A DNA stretch of 5,752 bases from Methanobacteriota archaeon (GCA_016207545.1 JACQPO010000214.1:1-5752); one strand, 5' to 3'; shown: positions 1 to 5,717, counted from the first letter of the stretch. The notes: generated by a model from the sequence alone, not told the origin. Made by a program: numbers and translations.

Positions 1-374
1 AGGGAGATCGAGTCGACTGCGATCCGCTGCGCCCCGAACGACTTGATGAACTGCGGCAGCTCGGACTTGACGCGCGTGGCGGTCGCCTTCGCGTCGGACG
101 GCTCGAGCTTGATCACCGCTGCGGTCTTGTCCTTGAGGTGCGAGCGGAGGTCCCACCCGTATCCTTCCGCGGTCTTGAGGATCGACTCCACGTCCTCCTC
201 GAGCGTGATGAAGATCCCGCGCTCTCCGTTGATCAGACCTTGCATGAGGAACTGGAGCGCGAACGTCGTCTTGCCCGTCCCGAACGATCCGAGCAACGCG
301 ACGACGTGTCCCCTCGGAATCCCGCCACCCAACATCTCGTCCATTCCGTCCACACCCGTCGGCACGAGGTCCAT
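1..374 (-). CDS. KaiC-family RecA-superfamily ATPase (C-terminal part lost at window edge)
   Basis: The visible 124 residues are the N-terminal part of a KaiC-type ATPase domain. The opening PTGVDGMDEMLGGGIPRG is the typical KaiC entry. It is followed by a complete Walker A motif at residues 29-36 (GSFGTGKT), the paired glutamates E59-E60 in FITLEED, which in KaiC proteins include the catalytic base, and a Walker B strand at 117-121 (RIAVD). Proteins of this family bind and hydrolyse ATP in hexameric rings and act in archaeal signalling and regulation; the partner or target is not evident here. The ATG at 374-372 is preceded by GGGTGAG, a Shine-Dalgarno-like stretch overlapping the stop codon of the gene upstream. 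That stop lies only 4 nt away, so the two genes are probably co-transcribed and translationally coupled. The frame is open at base 1, so whether the protein has one or two KaiC domains is unknown. Confidence 0.9.
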   Translation of the reverse strand, partial: MDLVPTGVDGMDEMLGGGIPRGHVVALLGSFGTGKTTFALQFLMQGLINGERGIFITLEEDVESILKTAEGYGWDLRSHLKDKTAAVIKLEPSDAKATATRVKSELPQFIKSFGAQRIAVDSIS

Positions 375-378
375 CGTC

Positions 379-1272
379 TCACCCAATCCGTTCCATGTAC
401 ACGACGACGAGCCCTTGGCGGCTCGTGATCATGATCGGAAAGCGCGCGATCCGCTCCATCTTCAGGTGCGGCAGCACGCTCGTGAACTTCTCCACGTACA
501 TGTACCGCTGCCGCTTGCTGCTCTTCACGTAGCGGGACCATTCGAACACCATGCATCCGTCTACGGAGTCCACGAGCATCCGCTCGATCCGCGGTTCCAG
601 GATGTCCCTCGTCAGCAGGAGGTACACGATGCCATCCCACTTCTTCGCCGCCCGCTGGAGCCCCTTCACCGTGCTCACGACGTCCCGCACGTCGACGGTC
701 TCCGGGTCCACAAAGTCGGAGAGCGCGTCGATCACGATCATGGACCGCGGCCCGTTCTCGTCGAGGAACTCCACGAGCCCCTCGAGCAAGTTTTCCTGCG
801 GCGCGCCGAGCGGCGTGACCGGCGGCTCTGTCCAGCTCGCGGGCACGACCGTGTGGCGGAAGTACGGGGAACTGAAGTCGCGGAAAATCGTCGAATGGCG
901 GAACGCGTGGTAGAAGTCCGGGTTCAGGGAGGCCGCAAATTCCCGCAGCACAACGTGGCGCGACCGCGCGAACGTCACGTAGCAGATCCGCTCGGGAAGG
1001 ACGGAGTCGTCGCAATCGTGGCCGAGGAAGTACCGGCGGAGCTCCGGGGTTTTGCGGACGATGCTCAGCTTGGCGGCGCTCGTGTACACGTATTCGCGCA
1101 GCCCCGCGCCTTCCTCGCCCATCAGGAGGACCGTGGAGCCCGCGGGGAATCCGCCGCCCACGATCATGTCCAGGTCCGCGATGCCCGTCGGAATCTTCCG
1201 GACGACGACGGGATCGTCCTCCACGTCGATGGAGACCTCTGGCTGGATTGCTTCGTCTTCCGTTAGAGCCAT
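379..1272 (-). CDS. KaiC-like protein with degenerate Walker A motif (probable pseudo-ATPase)
   Basis: This 297-residue protein has the KaiC/RecA fold signature. It has an entry motif at 28-45 (PTGIADLDMIVGGGFPAG), a P-loop position at 52-59, a hydrophobic Walker B strand at 177-182 (SMIVID, D182), and a C-terminal KaiC-like strand pattern (RQRYMYVEKFTS, ending near ITSRQGLVVVY). The P-loop reads GEEGAGLR: the lysine and serine/threonine that hold ATP phosphates are L58 and R59. The usual glutamate pair after the next strand is A102-R103 (CYVTFARS). I infer it cannot hydrolyse ATP normally and may be a structural or regulatory partner of the intact KaiC protein encoded 4 nt downstream. About 90 residues between the A and B motifs are poorly KaiC-like. 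The ATG at 1272-1270 is chosen because family similarity begins soon after it and a TATA-like box lies about 30 nt upstream. No clear ribosome binding site is seen, consistent with a short-leader or leaderless mRNA. Confidence 0.85.
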   Translation of the reverse strand: MALTEDEAIQPEVSIDVEDDPVVVRKIPTGIADLDMIVGGGFPAGSTVLLMGEEGAGLREYVYTSAAKLSIVRKTPELRRYFLGHDCDDSVLPERICYVTFARSRHVVLREFAASLNPDFYHAFRHSTIFRDFSSPYFRHTVVPASWTEPPVTPLGAPQENLLEGLVEFLDENGPRSMIVIDALSDFVDPETVDVRDVVSTVKGLQRAAKKWDGIVYLLLTRDILEPRIERMLVDSVDGCMVFEWSRYVKSSKRQRYMYVEKFTSVLPHLKMERIARFPIMITSRQGLVVVYMERIG

Positions 1273-1299
1273 CCCGTGGCACGGCGCATGGGATGCGGA

Positions 1300-1316
1300 G
1301 ATAAAGAACTTTCTCC
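1300..1316 (-). promoter_or_regulatory. Putative archaeal promoter for the KaiC-like gene pair
   Basis: On the minus strand this reads GGAGAAAGTTCTTTATC, an AT-rich TATA-like core (CTTTAT) preceded by a purine-rich stretch suitable for a TFB recognition element. It stands out from GC-rich surroundings. The core centre is about 31 nt upstream of the ATG at 1272, so initiation 26-27 nt downstream would give a leader of only a few bases. This matches the lack of a clear Shine-Dalgarno sequence. Position and composition are seen; promoter function is inferred. Confidence 0.45.
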
Positions 1317-1322
1317 AAAGTC

Positions 1323-1346
1323 GCAACGCGCGATCGCACGCGTTGC
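1323..1346. promoter_or_regulatory. Inverted repeat midway between divergent promoters (candidate operator)
   Basis: GCAACGCG at 1323-1330 is mirrored exactly by CGCGTTGC at 1339-1346, with an 8-base spacer. The dyad centre (1334.5) is almost exactly midway between the two outward-facing TATA-like boxes centred near 1304 and 1362. This geometry suits a dimeric regulator that controls both the KaiC-like pair and the SirB1-family gene. The repeat is seen directly; the regulatory role is inferred. Confidence 0.4.
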
Positions 1347-1354
1347 ACCGCGAG

Positions 1355-1366
1355 CAAATCTTAATC
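1355..1366 (+). promoter_or_regulatory. Putative archaeal promoter for the SirB1-family gene
   Basis: CAAATCTTAATC is an AT-rich, TATA-like island. Its centre near 1362 would place the transcription start around 1388, giving a leader of about 17 nt that carries the AAGGAG ribosome binding site at 1391-1396. The element is seen, but its use as a promoter is inferred from position and composition. Confidence 0.4.
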
Positions 1367-1390
1367 CCGCACGGCAACATCCCCACAGCG

Positions 1391-1396
1391 AAGGAG
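1391..1396 (+). promoter_or_regulatory. Ribosome binding site deciding the GTG start of the SirB1-family gene
   Basis: AAGGAG lies 8 nt before the GTG at 1405. It favours that start over an in-frame ATG at 1276, which would lie upstream of the proposed promoter, and over a later ATG at 1429. Confidence 0.55.
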
Positions 1397-1404
1397 AATC
1401 CCCG

Positions 1405-2244
1405 GTGACCCTCGCTTCCGAACCGCGCATGGAGCTCGTGAAGCTGACCCAGCAACGGGACGAGGACATCGACCTCGCGCATGCGGCGCTGCTCCTCGCG
1501 CGGCAGCGGTATCCGACGCTCGACCCGGAGCCGTACCTGGCGAAACTCGACGCGATGGCCGCGTCCGTGCGCGAGCGGCTCGGGGGCGACTTGGACCCGC
1601 GGCGCGCGATTGCGGCGCTGAACCGCCAGCTGTTCGAGATCGAAGGTTTCCGGGGAAACGAGCGGGACTATTACGATCCGCGGAACAGCTACCTCAACGA
1701 CGTGCTCGACCGCAAGGTCGGGATCCCGATCACCCTGTCCGTCGTGTACCTCGAGGTCGGCCGTCGCCTCGCGCTCCCCGTGCTGGGTGTCGGCCTTCCG
1801 GGCCACTTCATCGCGAAGGTGCTCACGACGAACGGCGAAATCCTGCTCGACCCGTTCCACGGGGGCAAGGAGCTCACGGAGGAGGACTGCCAGGAGCGGC
1901 TCGACCGCGTGTACGGCGGCTTCGTTCGTCTCGAGAAGCGCATGTTGCTCCCCCTGACGAAGCGTCAGATCCTCGTGCGGATTCTGAACAACCTGAAGAC
2001 GATTTACCTGAACCGCGGAGAGTTCGAACCGGCCCTCGACGTGGTCAGCAGCATCCTCGTCCTCGAACCGTCCTCCCTCGCGGACCTGCGGGACCGCGGC
2101 CTCCTGTACTACCGCGCGAACCGGTTTCCGGAGGCGCTGTCGGACCTGCGGAAGTACCTCATGCTCGCCCACGACGCAGACGACCGGGAGCAGATCAAGC
2201 GGACGATCCACGCGATCGAGACGATCCAGAGCGTCTTCCGCTGA
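1405..2244 (+). CDS. SirB1-family protein: transglutaminase-like domain plus TPR repeats
   Basis: The 279-residue product matches the SirB1/YchA family in architecture and length (E. coli SirB1 is about 270 residues). The N-terminal helical region (about 15-85) is followed by the family core YYDPRNSYLNDVLDRK (89-104), then GIPITLS (106-112), GVGLPGHF (128-135) and LLDPFHGG (147-154). The C-terminal half (about 185-259) forms TPR-like helix pairs ending FPEALSDLRKYL. H134 and D149 fit two positions of a transglutaminase-type triad. The nucleophilic cysteine is not present in the GIPITLS segment, and the only cysteine is C162, so classical transglutaminase or protease chemistry is unlikely. The biochemical role of SirB1 proteins is unclear; a TPR protein-interaction role is plausible. 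The family is mainly bacterial, so acquisition by transfer is possible. The gene is divergent from the KaiC-like pair and convergent with the RPA unit, and appears to be transcribed alone. Confidence 0.88.
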   Translation: MTLASEPRMELVKLTQQRDEDIDLAHAALLLARQRYPTLDPEPYLAKLDAMAASVRERLGGDLDPRRAIAALNRQLFEIEGFRGNERDYYDPRNSYLNDVLDRKVGIPITLSVVYLEVGRRLALPVLGVGLPGHFIAKVLTTNGEILLDPFHGGKELTEEDCQERLDRVYGGFVRLEKRMLLPLTKRQILVRILNNLKTIYLNRGEFEPALDVVSSILVLEPSSLADLRDRGLLYYRANRFPEALSDLRKYLMLAHDADDREQIKRTIHAIETIQSVFR

Positions 2245-2254
2245 CCGCGGTCAG
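2241..2254. repeat. 14-bp perfect palindrome covering both convergent stop codons
   Basis: CTGACCGCGGTCAG is identical to its reverse complement. It contains the TGA of the plus-strand SirB1-family gene and the TGA of the minus-strand RPA-associated gene, leaving only 6 intergenic bases (CCGCGG). No clear T-run follows on either side, so there is no good evidence that it is a terminator. Confidence 0.6.
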
Positions 2255-3138
2255 ATCTTCTTCATCCGGCCCAAGATCGGCTCGTAGATGAGGCCCTTGT
2301 CGAGCAGCTCGTTCACGGCCTCCTCGAGCGCCTCCTTTGCGATCCCCGCCTTCGCCGCGGCCGCGAGGAGCGCGTCCCACGGCGCGCCCTTTCCGTCCTT
2401 GTCGAGCTCCCCGACGAGCGCCATCACTTTGTCCTCGACGTCGTCCGCCGCCTTCGGCTTCTCCCGCGCGACGGCGTTGGGGGTGCGGGCCGCGGGCGCG
2501 GGTTCCTCGACGAACGCGCGGTACTCCGGCAACAGGTACCGCAGGGCTTCCGCGAGGAGGGAGCCGTAGCGCGGCAGGTCCACCTTCCCGTAGTGCGTCG
2601 TCGCCGCTACGATCCCGTCCGCGACGTCTTCGGAGTAGCCGAGGGCGACGAGGCCGTCCTTCGTGAGGGGGTCCATCGCCTGCGCCTCCCGCATCGCCGC
2701 CAACCGTTGCTTCAGGGACCGGCACGCCTCGAGGATCCAGTAGTCCCGCACGTACGCGTCGACGACCTTCACCATCTCCGGCCGTATGCTCGTGTACACG
2801 GTCCCCGGGTCCGGGGTGTACGTGCGCGACTTGCCCATGATCGCGGTGAACGCGGGCGGCTTGATCTTCGACAGCATCGTCGCCGCCTCCGGCTGGTACT
2901 GACCCGCGTACACGTGGAACGTGCCCGTCGGGTCCGACACCCGCGCGCGCCACATCGGCTGCCCGTCCGTGCCCACGTTCTCCACGTCCGTCAGCACGCC
3001 GACGGCGAACAGCCGGTTCACGCGTGCGCCGAGCGGGGTCACGACGTACGTGGGCGCCCGGTCGCCTCCGCCGCCGGCCTCAAGCCGGCTCTCGTTGTAT
3101 TCACCCGCGAACAGCCGCCACGCCACTTCTCGGATCAT
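2251..3138 (-). CDS. rpap: RPA-associated protein, COG3390 type (OB fold plus C-terminal winged helix)
   Basis: This 295-residue protein begins MIREVAWRLFAGEYNES, close to the characteristic start of archaeal COG3390 proteins. An OB-fold region (about 30-125) contains VNRLFAVGVLTDVENVG and WRARVSDPTGTFHVYAGQYQ. A helical segment (125-205) follows, then a proline/alanine-rich linker (211-232). The C-terminal domain (about 233-292) has a helix-helix-helix-wing pattern ending LLDKGLIYEPILG, resembling winged helices at the ends of RPA32 and archaeal MCM. In Haloferax, proteins of this family are encoded next to RPA and form a complex with it; the same is inferred here, with a role in single-stranded DNA protection during replication and repair. 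It is the last gene of the rpa unit. The ATG at 3138-3136 lies 10 nt after the stop of the small upstream gene, preceded by a partial ribosome binding site (GAGGGG). Confidence 0.88.
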   Translation of the reverse strand: MIREVAWRLFAGEYNESRLEAGGGGDRAPTYVVTPLGARVNRLFAVGVLTDVENVGTDGQPMWRARVSDPTGTFHVYAGQYQPEAATMLSKIKPPAFTAIMGKSRTYTPDPGTVYTSIRPEMVKVVDAYVRDYWILEACRSLKQRLAAMREAQAMDPLTKDGLVALGYSEDVADGIVAATTHYGKVDLPRYGSLLAEALRYLLPEYRAFVEEPAPAARTPNAVAREKPKAADDVEDKVMALVGELDKDGKGAPWDALLAAAAKAGIAKEALEEAVNELLDKGLIYEPILGRMKKI

Positions 3139-3148
3139 CGGAACCCCC

Positions 3149-3472
3149 TCACAGCGTCTCCACGATCGCGCGTCCCCGCTCCCACTCCCGCCGGATCTTC
3201 TCCCGCGCCTGCGGGGTGTCCCACAGGTCCGCGAGGTCCGGCCGCGCCGCGCGGCAAGCCGCCAGCAGCTCGTCCGGCGTGAGCGCGTCGAGCGTCTCCA
3301 GCACGGTGTCCTTCCACGCCTTCATCTCCCGCTCGTACTTCCGCGCGAGGCCGTCCGCGATCCACAACTCGCCCGCGACCCACCGCGTGACGTACGACCG
3401 GTCCAGCTTCTGCACCCGCTCGCCCACCTTCCGTAGGACGGCGTTCTTCGCGACCTCGAGGAGGAACCCCAC
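3149..3472 (-). CDS. Unrecognised small helical protein encoded inside the RPA unit
   Basis: This is a 107-residue protein I do not recognise. It has no OB-fold strand pattern, signal peptide or membrane segment. It looks almost wholly alpha-helical, with basic and acidic residues interspersed. The likely helices cover residues 1-27, 29-65, 66-76 and 86-106. Aromatic residues include W31, W37, W53, W84 and W97; five tryptophans is unusual for this size. The one cysteine is C73. The start is the GTG at 3472-3470: GGAGGG sits 5 nt before it (3483-3478), inside the end of rpa, and only one base separates the rpa stop from this codon. The reading frame is also open further upstream within rpa, but that part has no comparable start. 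Tight coupling between rpa and the RPA-associated gene implies a role with the RPA complex, for example as a third subunit or assembly factor. This function is inferred only from position. Confidence 0.8.
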   Translation of the reverse strand: MGFLLEVAKNAVLRKVGERVQKLDRSYVTRWVAGELWIADGLARKYEREMKAWKDTVLETLDALTPDELLAACRAARPDLADLWDTPQAREKIRREWERGRAIVETL

Positions 3473-3473
3473 C

Positions 3474-4805
3474 TCAGCCCTCCAGCTCCTCGAGCATCGC
3501 GCGCGCCTCCTCCTGCACATCGACCTTCAGGATCCGCGCGCTGTCCACGATCATCATGAGCCCGTAGTCGTCGCTCGTCACGTTCCCGCGGATCTCCACG
3601 GGTTGCGCGATGAGCAGGTCCGCGAGCTCGTCCCGGACGACCTCCTGGTCCATCGCCTCCTTCGCCTGCGCGATGCACTCGTCGATCGTCTTCTCGAGCA
3701 GGAGTTCCGTGAGGTCCTTCCCGAACACGGCCGTCAGCGCGCCGGACCCGTCGTCGACGACGGCCTTCACGCGCAAGTCCGCGAGGCCCTGGACCTCTCC
3801 GTGGATCCGACACGTGTTCTTCCGCAGGACGCGGCGGCACTCCGGGCACCGGTAGATGAGCCCGCTCCCGTCCTTGACGTCGATCAGGATCCCGCGGACG
3901 GTCGCGTCGACCGCGCCCCCGCGCTCCGCGAGGTCTTCAATCCACATGCGCGGGGACTGGGCGAGCGCCTCCCGCGGCGGCAACGCGTCCGCAGCGAGCT
4001 TCGTCACCGTCGCCCGCTCGTCGAACGACAGCTGCGGGATGCCCCGCCAGGACTTCACGTACCCCCCTTCGATCCGGAGCACGTCCCCCTCCGCGAGGCC
4101 GAAGTCCTTCCACGCGGAGAACTGGACCTTTCCCGACTCGTCCGCGAGCACGCCGCTGTACACGGTCTTTGCCTCCCCGTCGACCTTCACCTCGCGGGCC
4201 TCCACGGACAGGACGCGCGCGGTCAGCGCGACGTTCCCCATCCGCTCCCGTAGCTCACCGACCTTTGCGGCCGTCGCGGGCCCTGCGGGCGCCGCGCGGC
4301 TTGGCTCGACCGCGGGCAGCAGCGCGTCGTCCTCCTTCGTGACGACGGCGCGGGCGCCGAGGTGGACCTCCACGCGGCCTTTGAATTCCTTCGTGTACGC
4401 GTTCTGGATCCGCACGACGTCGCCCTTCGCGAGCTCGACGCCGTCCGGGTTCCACGCGGTGTACGGGATCGTCCCCGTCCCGTCGCCCAGGAAGCCGTAC
4501 CGGATCGCCTTCGAGCCGCCCTCCGTCTCGACCTCCTTCTCGTTCACGGAGACGATGCGGGCGAGCAGGTTCACGTTCTGCTCCCCCGGCACGAGGTCCC
4601 GGACGGTCTTCGTGACGCCCAGGGACAAGTCCGCGGGGTTCCCGCCGTGCTTCTTCACGATGGACCGTTTCGCAGTGTCCAGGGACACCCGGTACACGTT
4701 GAGGTAGTTCCCCAACTCACGTTCGACTTCCTGCTCGCTGACCTTCCCGCCCAGCGCCCGGACAATGTCCCGGACGTGGGGTTCCAACTCGTCCTTCATG
4801 TCCAT
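3474..4805 (-). CDS. rpa: Replication protein A (RPA), single-stranded DNA-binding protein with three OB folds and a zinc finger
   Basis: This 443-residue archaeal RPA binds single-stranded DNA in replication, recombination and repair. Residues 1-60 form a helical N-terminal domain. OB1 spans about 72-158 and OB2 about 185-270. They are clearly related copies: NVNLLARIVSV matches NVALTARVLSV, each has an AW pair (W118, W232) typical of base-stacking positions, and GDVVRI matches GDVLRI. A low-complexity Pro/Ala linker (164-179) joins them. OB3 (about 286-430) carries an inserted zinc finger C320-X2-C323-X8-C332-X2-H335, as in RPA large subunits. The number of OB folds varies widely among archaeal RPAs, so three plus a finger is within range. 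The ATG at 4805-4803 is used; a second ATG two codons later (4799-4797) is an alternative. It is the first gene of a three-gene unit, with a TATA box upstream. Confidence 0.93.
   Translation of the reverse strand: MDMKDELEPHVRDIVRALGGKVSEQEVERELGNYLNVYRVSLDTAKRSIVKKHGGNPADLSLGVTKTVRDLVPGEQNVNLLARIVSVNEKEVETEGGSKAIRYGFLGDGTGTIPYTAWNPDGVELAKGDVVRIQNAYTKEFKGRVEVHLGARAVVTKEDDALLPAVEPSRAAPAGPATAAKVGELRERMGNVALTARVLSVEAREVKVDGEAKTVYSGVLADESGKVQFSAWKDFGLAEGDVLRIEGGYVKSWRGIPQLSFDERATVTKLAADALPPREALAQSPRMWIEDLAERGGAVDATVRGILIDVKDGSGLIYRCPECRRVLRKNTCRIHGEVQGLADLRVKAVVDDGSGALTAVFGKDLTELLLEKTIDECIAQAKEAMDQEVVRDELADLLIAQPVEIRGNVTSDDYGLMMIVDSARILKVDVQEEARAMLEELEG
3478..3483 (-). promoter_or_regulatory. Strong ribosome binding site for the small gene after rpa
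   Basis: GGAGGG on the minus strand lies within the last codons of rpa, 5 nt before the GTG at 3472. It is the best Shine-Dalgarno sequence in the window. It fixes the start of the 107-residue protein and points to translation coupled with rpa. Confidence 0.65.
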
Positions 4806-4855
4806 CTCGTCCTGAGGCCGGCTCCACGCGTGCCTCGTGTTCGGTGACGAGATGG
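4802..4855 (-). promoter_or_regulatory. 10-bp inverted repeat spanning the rpa leader and start codon
   Basis: CCATCTCGTC (4802-4811) and GACGAGATGG (4846-4855) are perfect reverse complements separated by 34 nt. On the rpa mRNA the downstream arm contains the ATG at 4805-4803. A second, nested pair (GAGGC at 4814-4818 with GCCTC at 4832-4836) lies in the loop. Any transcript beginning upstream of 4855 could fold so that the start codon is paired. If transcription instead begins about 26 nt from the TATA box, near 4841, the upstream arm is not transcribed, and the repeat could then act only as DNA. Confidence 0.4.
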
Positions 4856-4862
4856 CCCCGCG

Positions 4863-4874
4863 GGTTATAAGGTC
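4863..4874 (-). promoter_or_regulatory. Putative TATA-box promoter for the rpa unit
   Basis: The minus strand reads ACCTTATAACCC, with a good archaeal TATA core TTATAA at 4870-4865, in the 88-nt spacer between the methyltransferase stop and the rpa start. Initiation 26-27 nt downstream would fall near 4841 and leave a leader of about 36 nt. It suggests rpa and its two followers can be expressed independently of the methyltransferase gene. Confidence 0.55.
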
Positions 4875-4893
4875 GTGTTTCAGGTACGCGAAA

Positions 4894-5712
4894 CTATGCG
4901 GGCTTGAGGGCCTCCAGGATCAGGAAGAGCGGCACGCGGTCGTATTCGTTCATGAAGTCCCGCGGCCGCTCCTCGATCGCTTCTGGCGGGGGCACCGGTT
5001 CCTCGAGTCGCCTCACCAGGAAGCCCGTTTCGGCGAGGGCCGCGAAGTAATCGCGCAGCGGGCGGTGGAAGCTCGTGACCCGCGGACCGTCCCCGAACCC
5101 CCATGCCTCCGTGGTCCGGTCGAAATACCGGTCGACCTTCACGTACTCCCGGTCCTCGTTCCGGTTCGAGTCGCGGGGCTCCTGGACCCAGCCCCGGACC
5201 GGCGGCGACGCGAACGCGGGGTGCATGATCGAGAACACGAACCGCCCGCCCGGCCTCAGGACTCGCGCGATCTCCCGGATTGCCTTCCGGTAGTCCCGCA
5301 CGTCCTGGAGGACGAGGTTCGACACGACGACGTCGAAGGTCCCGTCCGCGTGCGTCCCGAGGTCGACGATGCTCCCGAGGCGGTACCGGACCCCGAGCGG
5401 CTCCTTCCGCTCCCGCTCGAGGGCCATCCCGATGAATTTCCTCGAGATGTCTTGGCCCTCGACGACCGCGCCCTTCTTCGCGAGCAGCCGGGACAGGTAG
5501 CCGAAGCCGCAGCCCGCGTCGAGGACTCGGAGGTCCCTCACGTCCCCCAAGATCTCGAAGAGCGCGGGGTCGATCACGTACCGCCGGCTCACGTCCCCGA
5601 ACTCTGTGTATCCGGACGTCCACACGTCCGCGAGCGCGTCCCACTGCGCCGCGATCTTGCGGTCGGTGATGTCGTCGGGATCCTCCACGAGGCCGTACGA
5701 CCACGGCGGCAC
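4894..5712 (-). CDS. Class I SAM-dependent methyltransferase
   Basis: The 272-residue product is a Rossmann-fold methyltransferase. Motif I is VLDAGCGFG at 63-71, the SAM-binding glycine loop. The acidic residue after strand two is D88 in GQDIS. The FDVVVSNLVLQDVRD segment (126-140) is the motif seen in Methyltransf_11-type enzymes, and VLRPGGRFVFSIMHP (151-165) is the post-motif strand. The C-terminal part (SFHRPLRDYFAALAETGF) is also typical of small-molecule methyltransferases of this group. The substrate cannot be deduced. The GTG at 5712-5710 is chosen because GGAG and AGGA (5725-5717) lie just upstream. The same frame stays open to the right edge without a visible ATG, so a longer N terminus is not excluded. 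A TGA in another frame (5732-5730) could end an upstream gene. The gene is co-directional with rpa but separated from it by 88 nt with a TATA box. Confidence 0.88.
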   Translation of the reverse strand: MPPWSYGLVEDPDDITDRKIAAQWDALADVWTSGYTEFGDVSRRYVIDPALFEILGDVRDLRVLDAGCGFGYLSRLLAKKGAVVEGQDISRKFIGMALERERKEPLGVRYRLGSIVDLGTHADGTFDVVVSNLVLQDVRDYRKAIREIARVLRPGGRFVFSIMHPAFASPPVRGWVQEPRDSNRNEDREYVKVDRYFDRTTEAWGFGDGPRVTSFHRPLRDYFAALAETGFLVRRLEEPVPPPEAIEERPRDFMNEYDRVPLFLILEALKPA

Positions 5713-5717
5713 GATTT

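Noticed and set aside
43..1266. Long plus-strand open frame antisense to the KaiC-like pair
   Set aside because: Its composition (His/Arg/Pro/Asp-rich) is that of a GC-rich shadow frame, with no recognisable domain, and it opposes two clear KaiC-like proteins.
1308..1321. Short hairpin ACTTT-CTCC-AAAGT beside the minus-strand TATA-like box
   Set aside because: Five base pairs in an AT-rich patch are easily due to chance, and it has no feature beyond overlapping the proposed promoter.
1276..1404. In-frame N-terminal extension of the SirB1-family protein from an ATG at 1276
   Set aside because: The extra 43 residues do not look like the family, would cover the promoter region and dyad, and have no ribosome binding site. 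The GTG at 1405 has AAGGAG 8 nt upstream.
1273..2211. Upstream open extension of the KaiC-like minus-strand frame, which would give a protein of about 610 residues
   Set aside because: The extension runs antisense through the SirB1-family gene, has no domain resemblance and is rich in low-complexity Arg/Glu/Val. KaiC similarity begins soon after the ATG at 1272, next to a TATA-like box.
2593..4253. Plus-strand open frames (2593-3282, 3024-4253) antisense to rpa, the small gene and rpap
   Set aside because: They are Arg/Pro/Ser-rich with no motif. They lie opposite genes with strong domain evidence and are expected in DNA of this GC content.
3856..4707. Plus-strand open frame of 283 residues opposite the N-terminal half of rpa
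   Set aside because: It is a Ser/Thr/Arg-rich shadow product with no domain, and rpa in the opposite direction has clear OB folds.
4880..5704. Second minus-strand open frame overlapping the methyltransferase
   Set aside because: It is Arg/Gly/Pro-rich with no motif, while the overlapping frame has all the SAM methyltransferase motifs.
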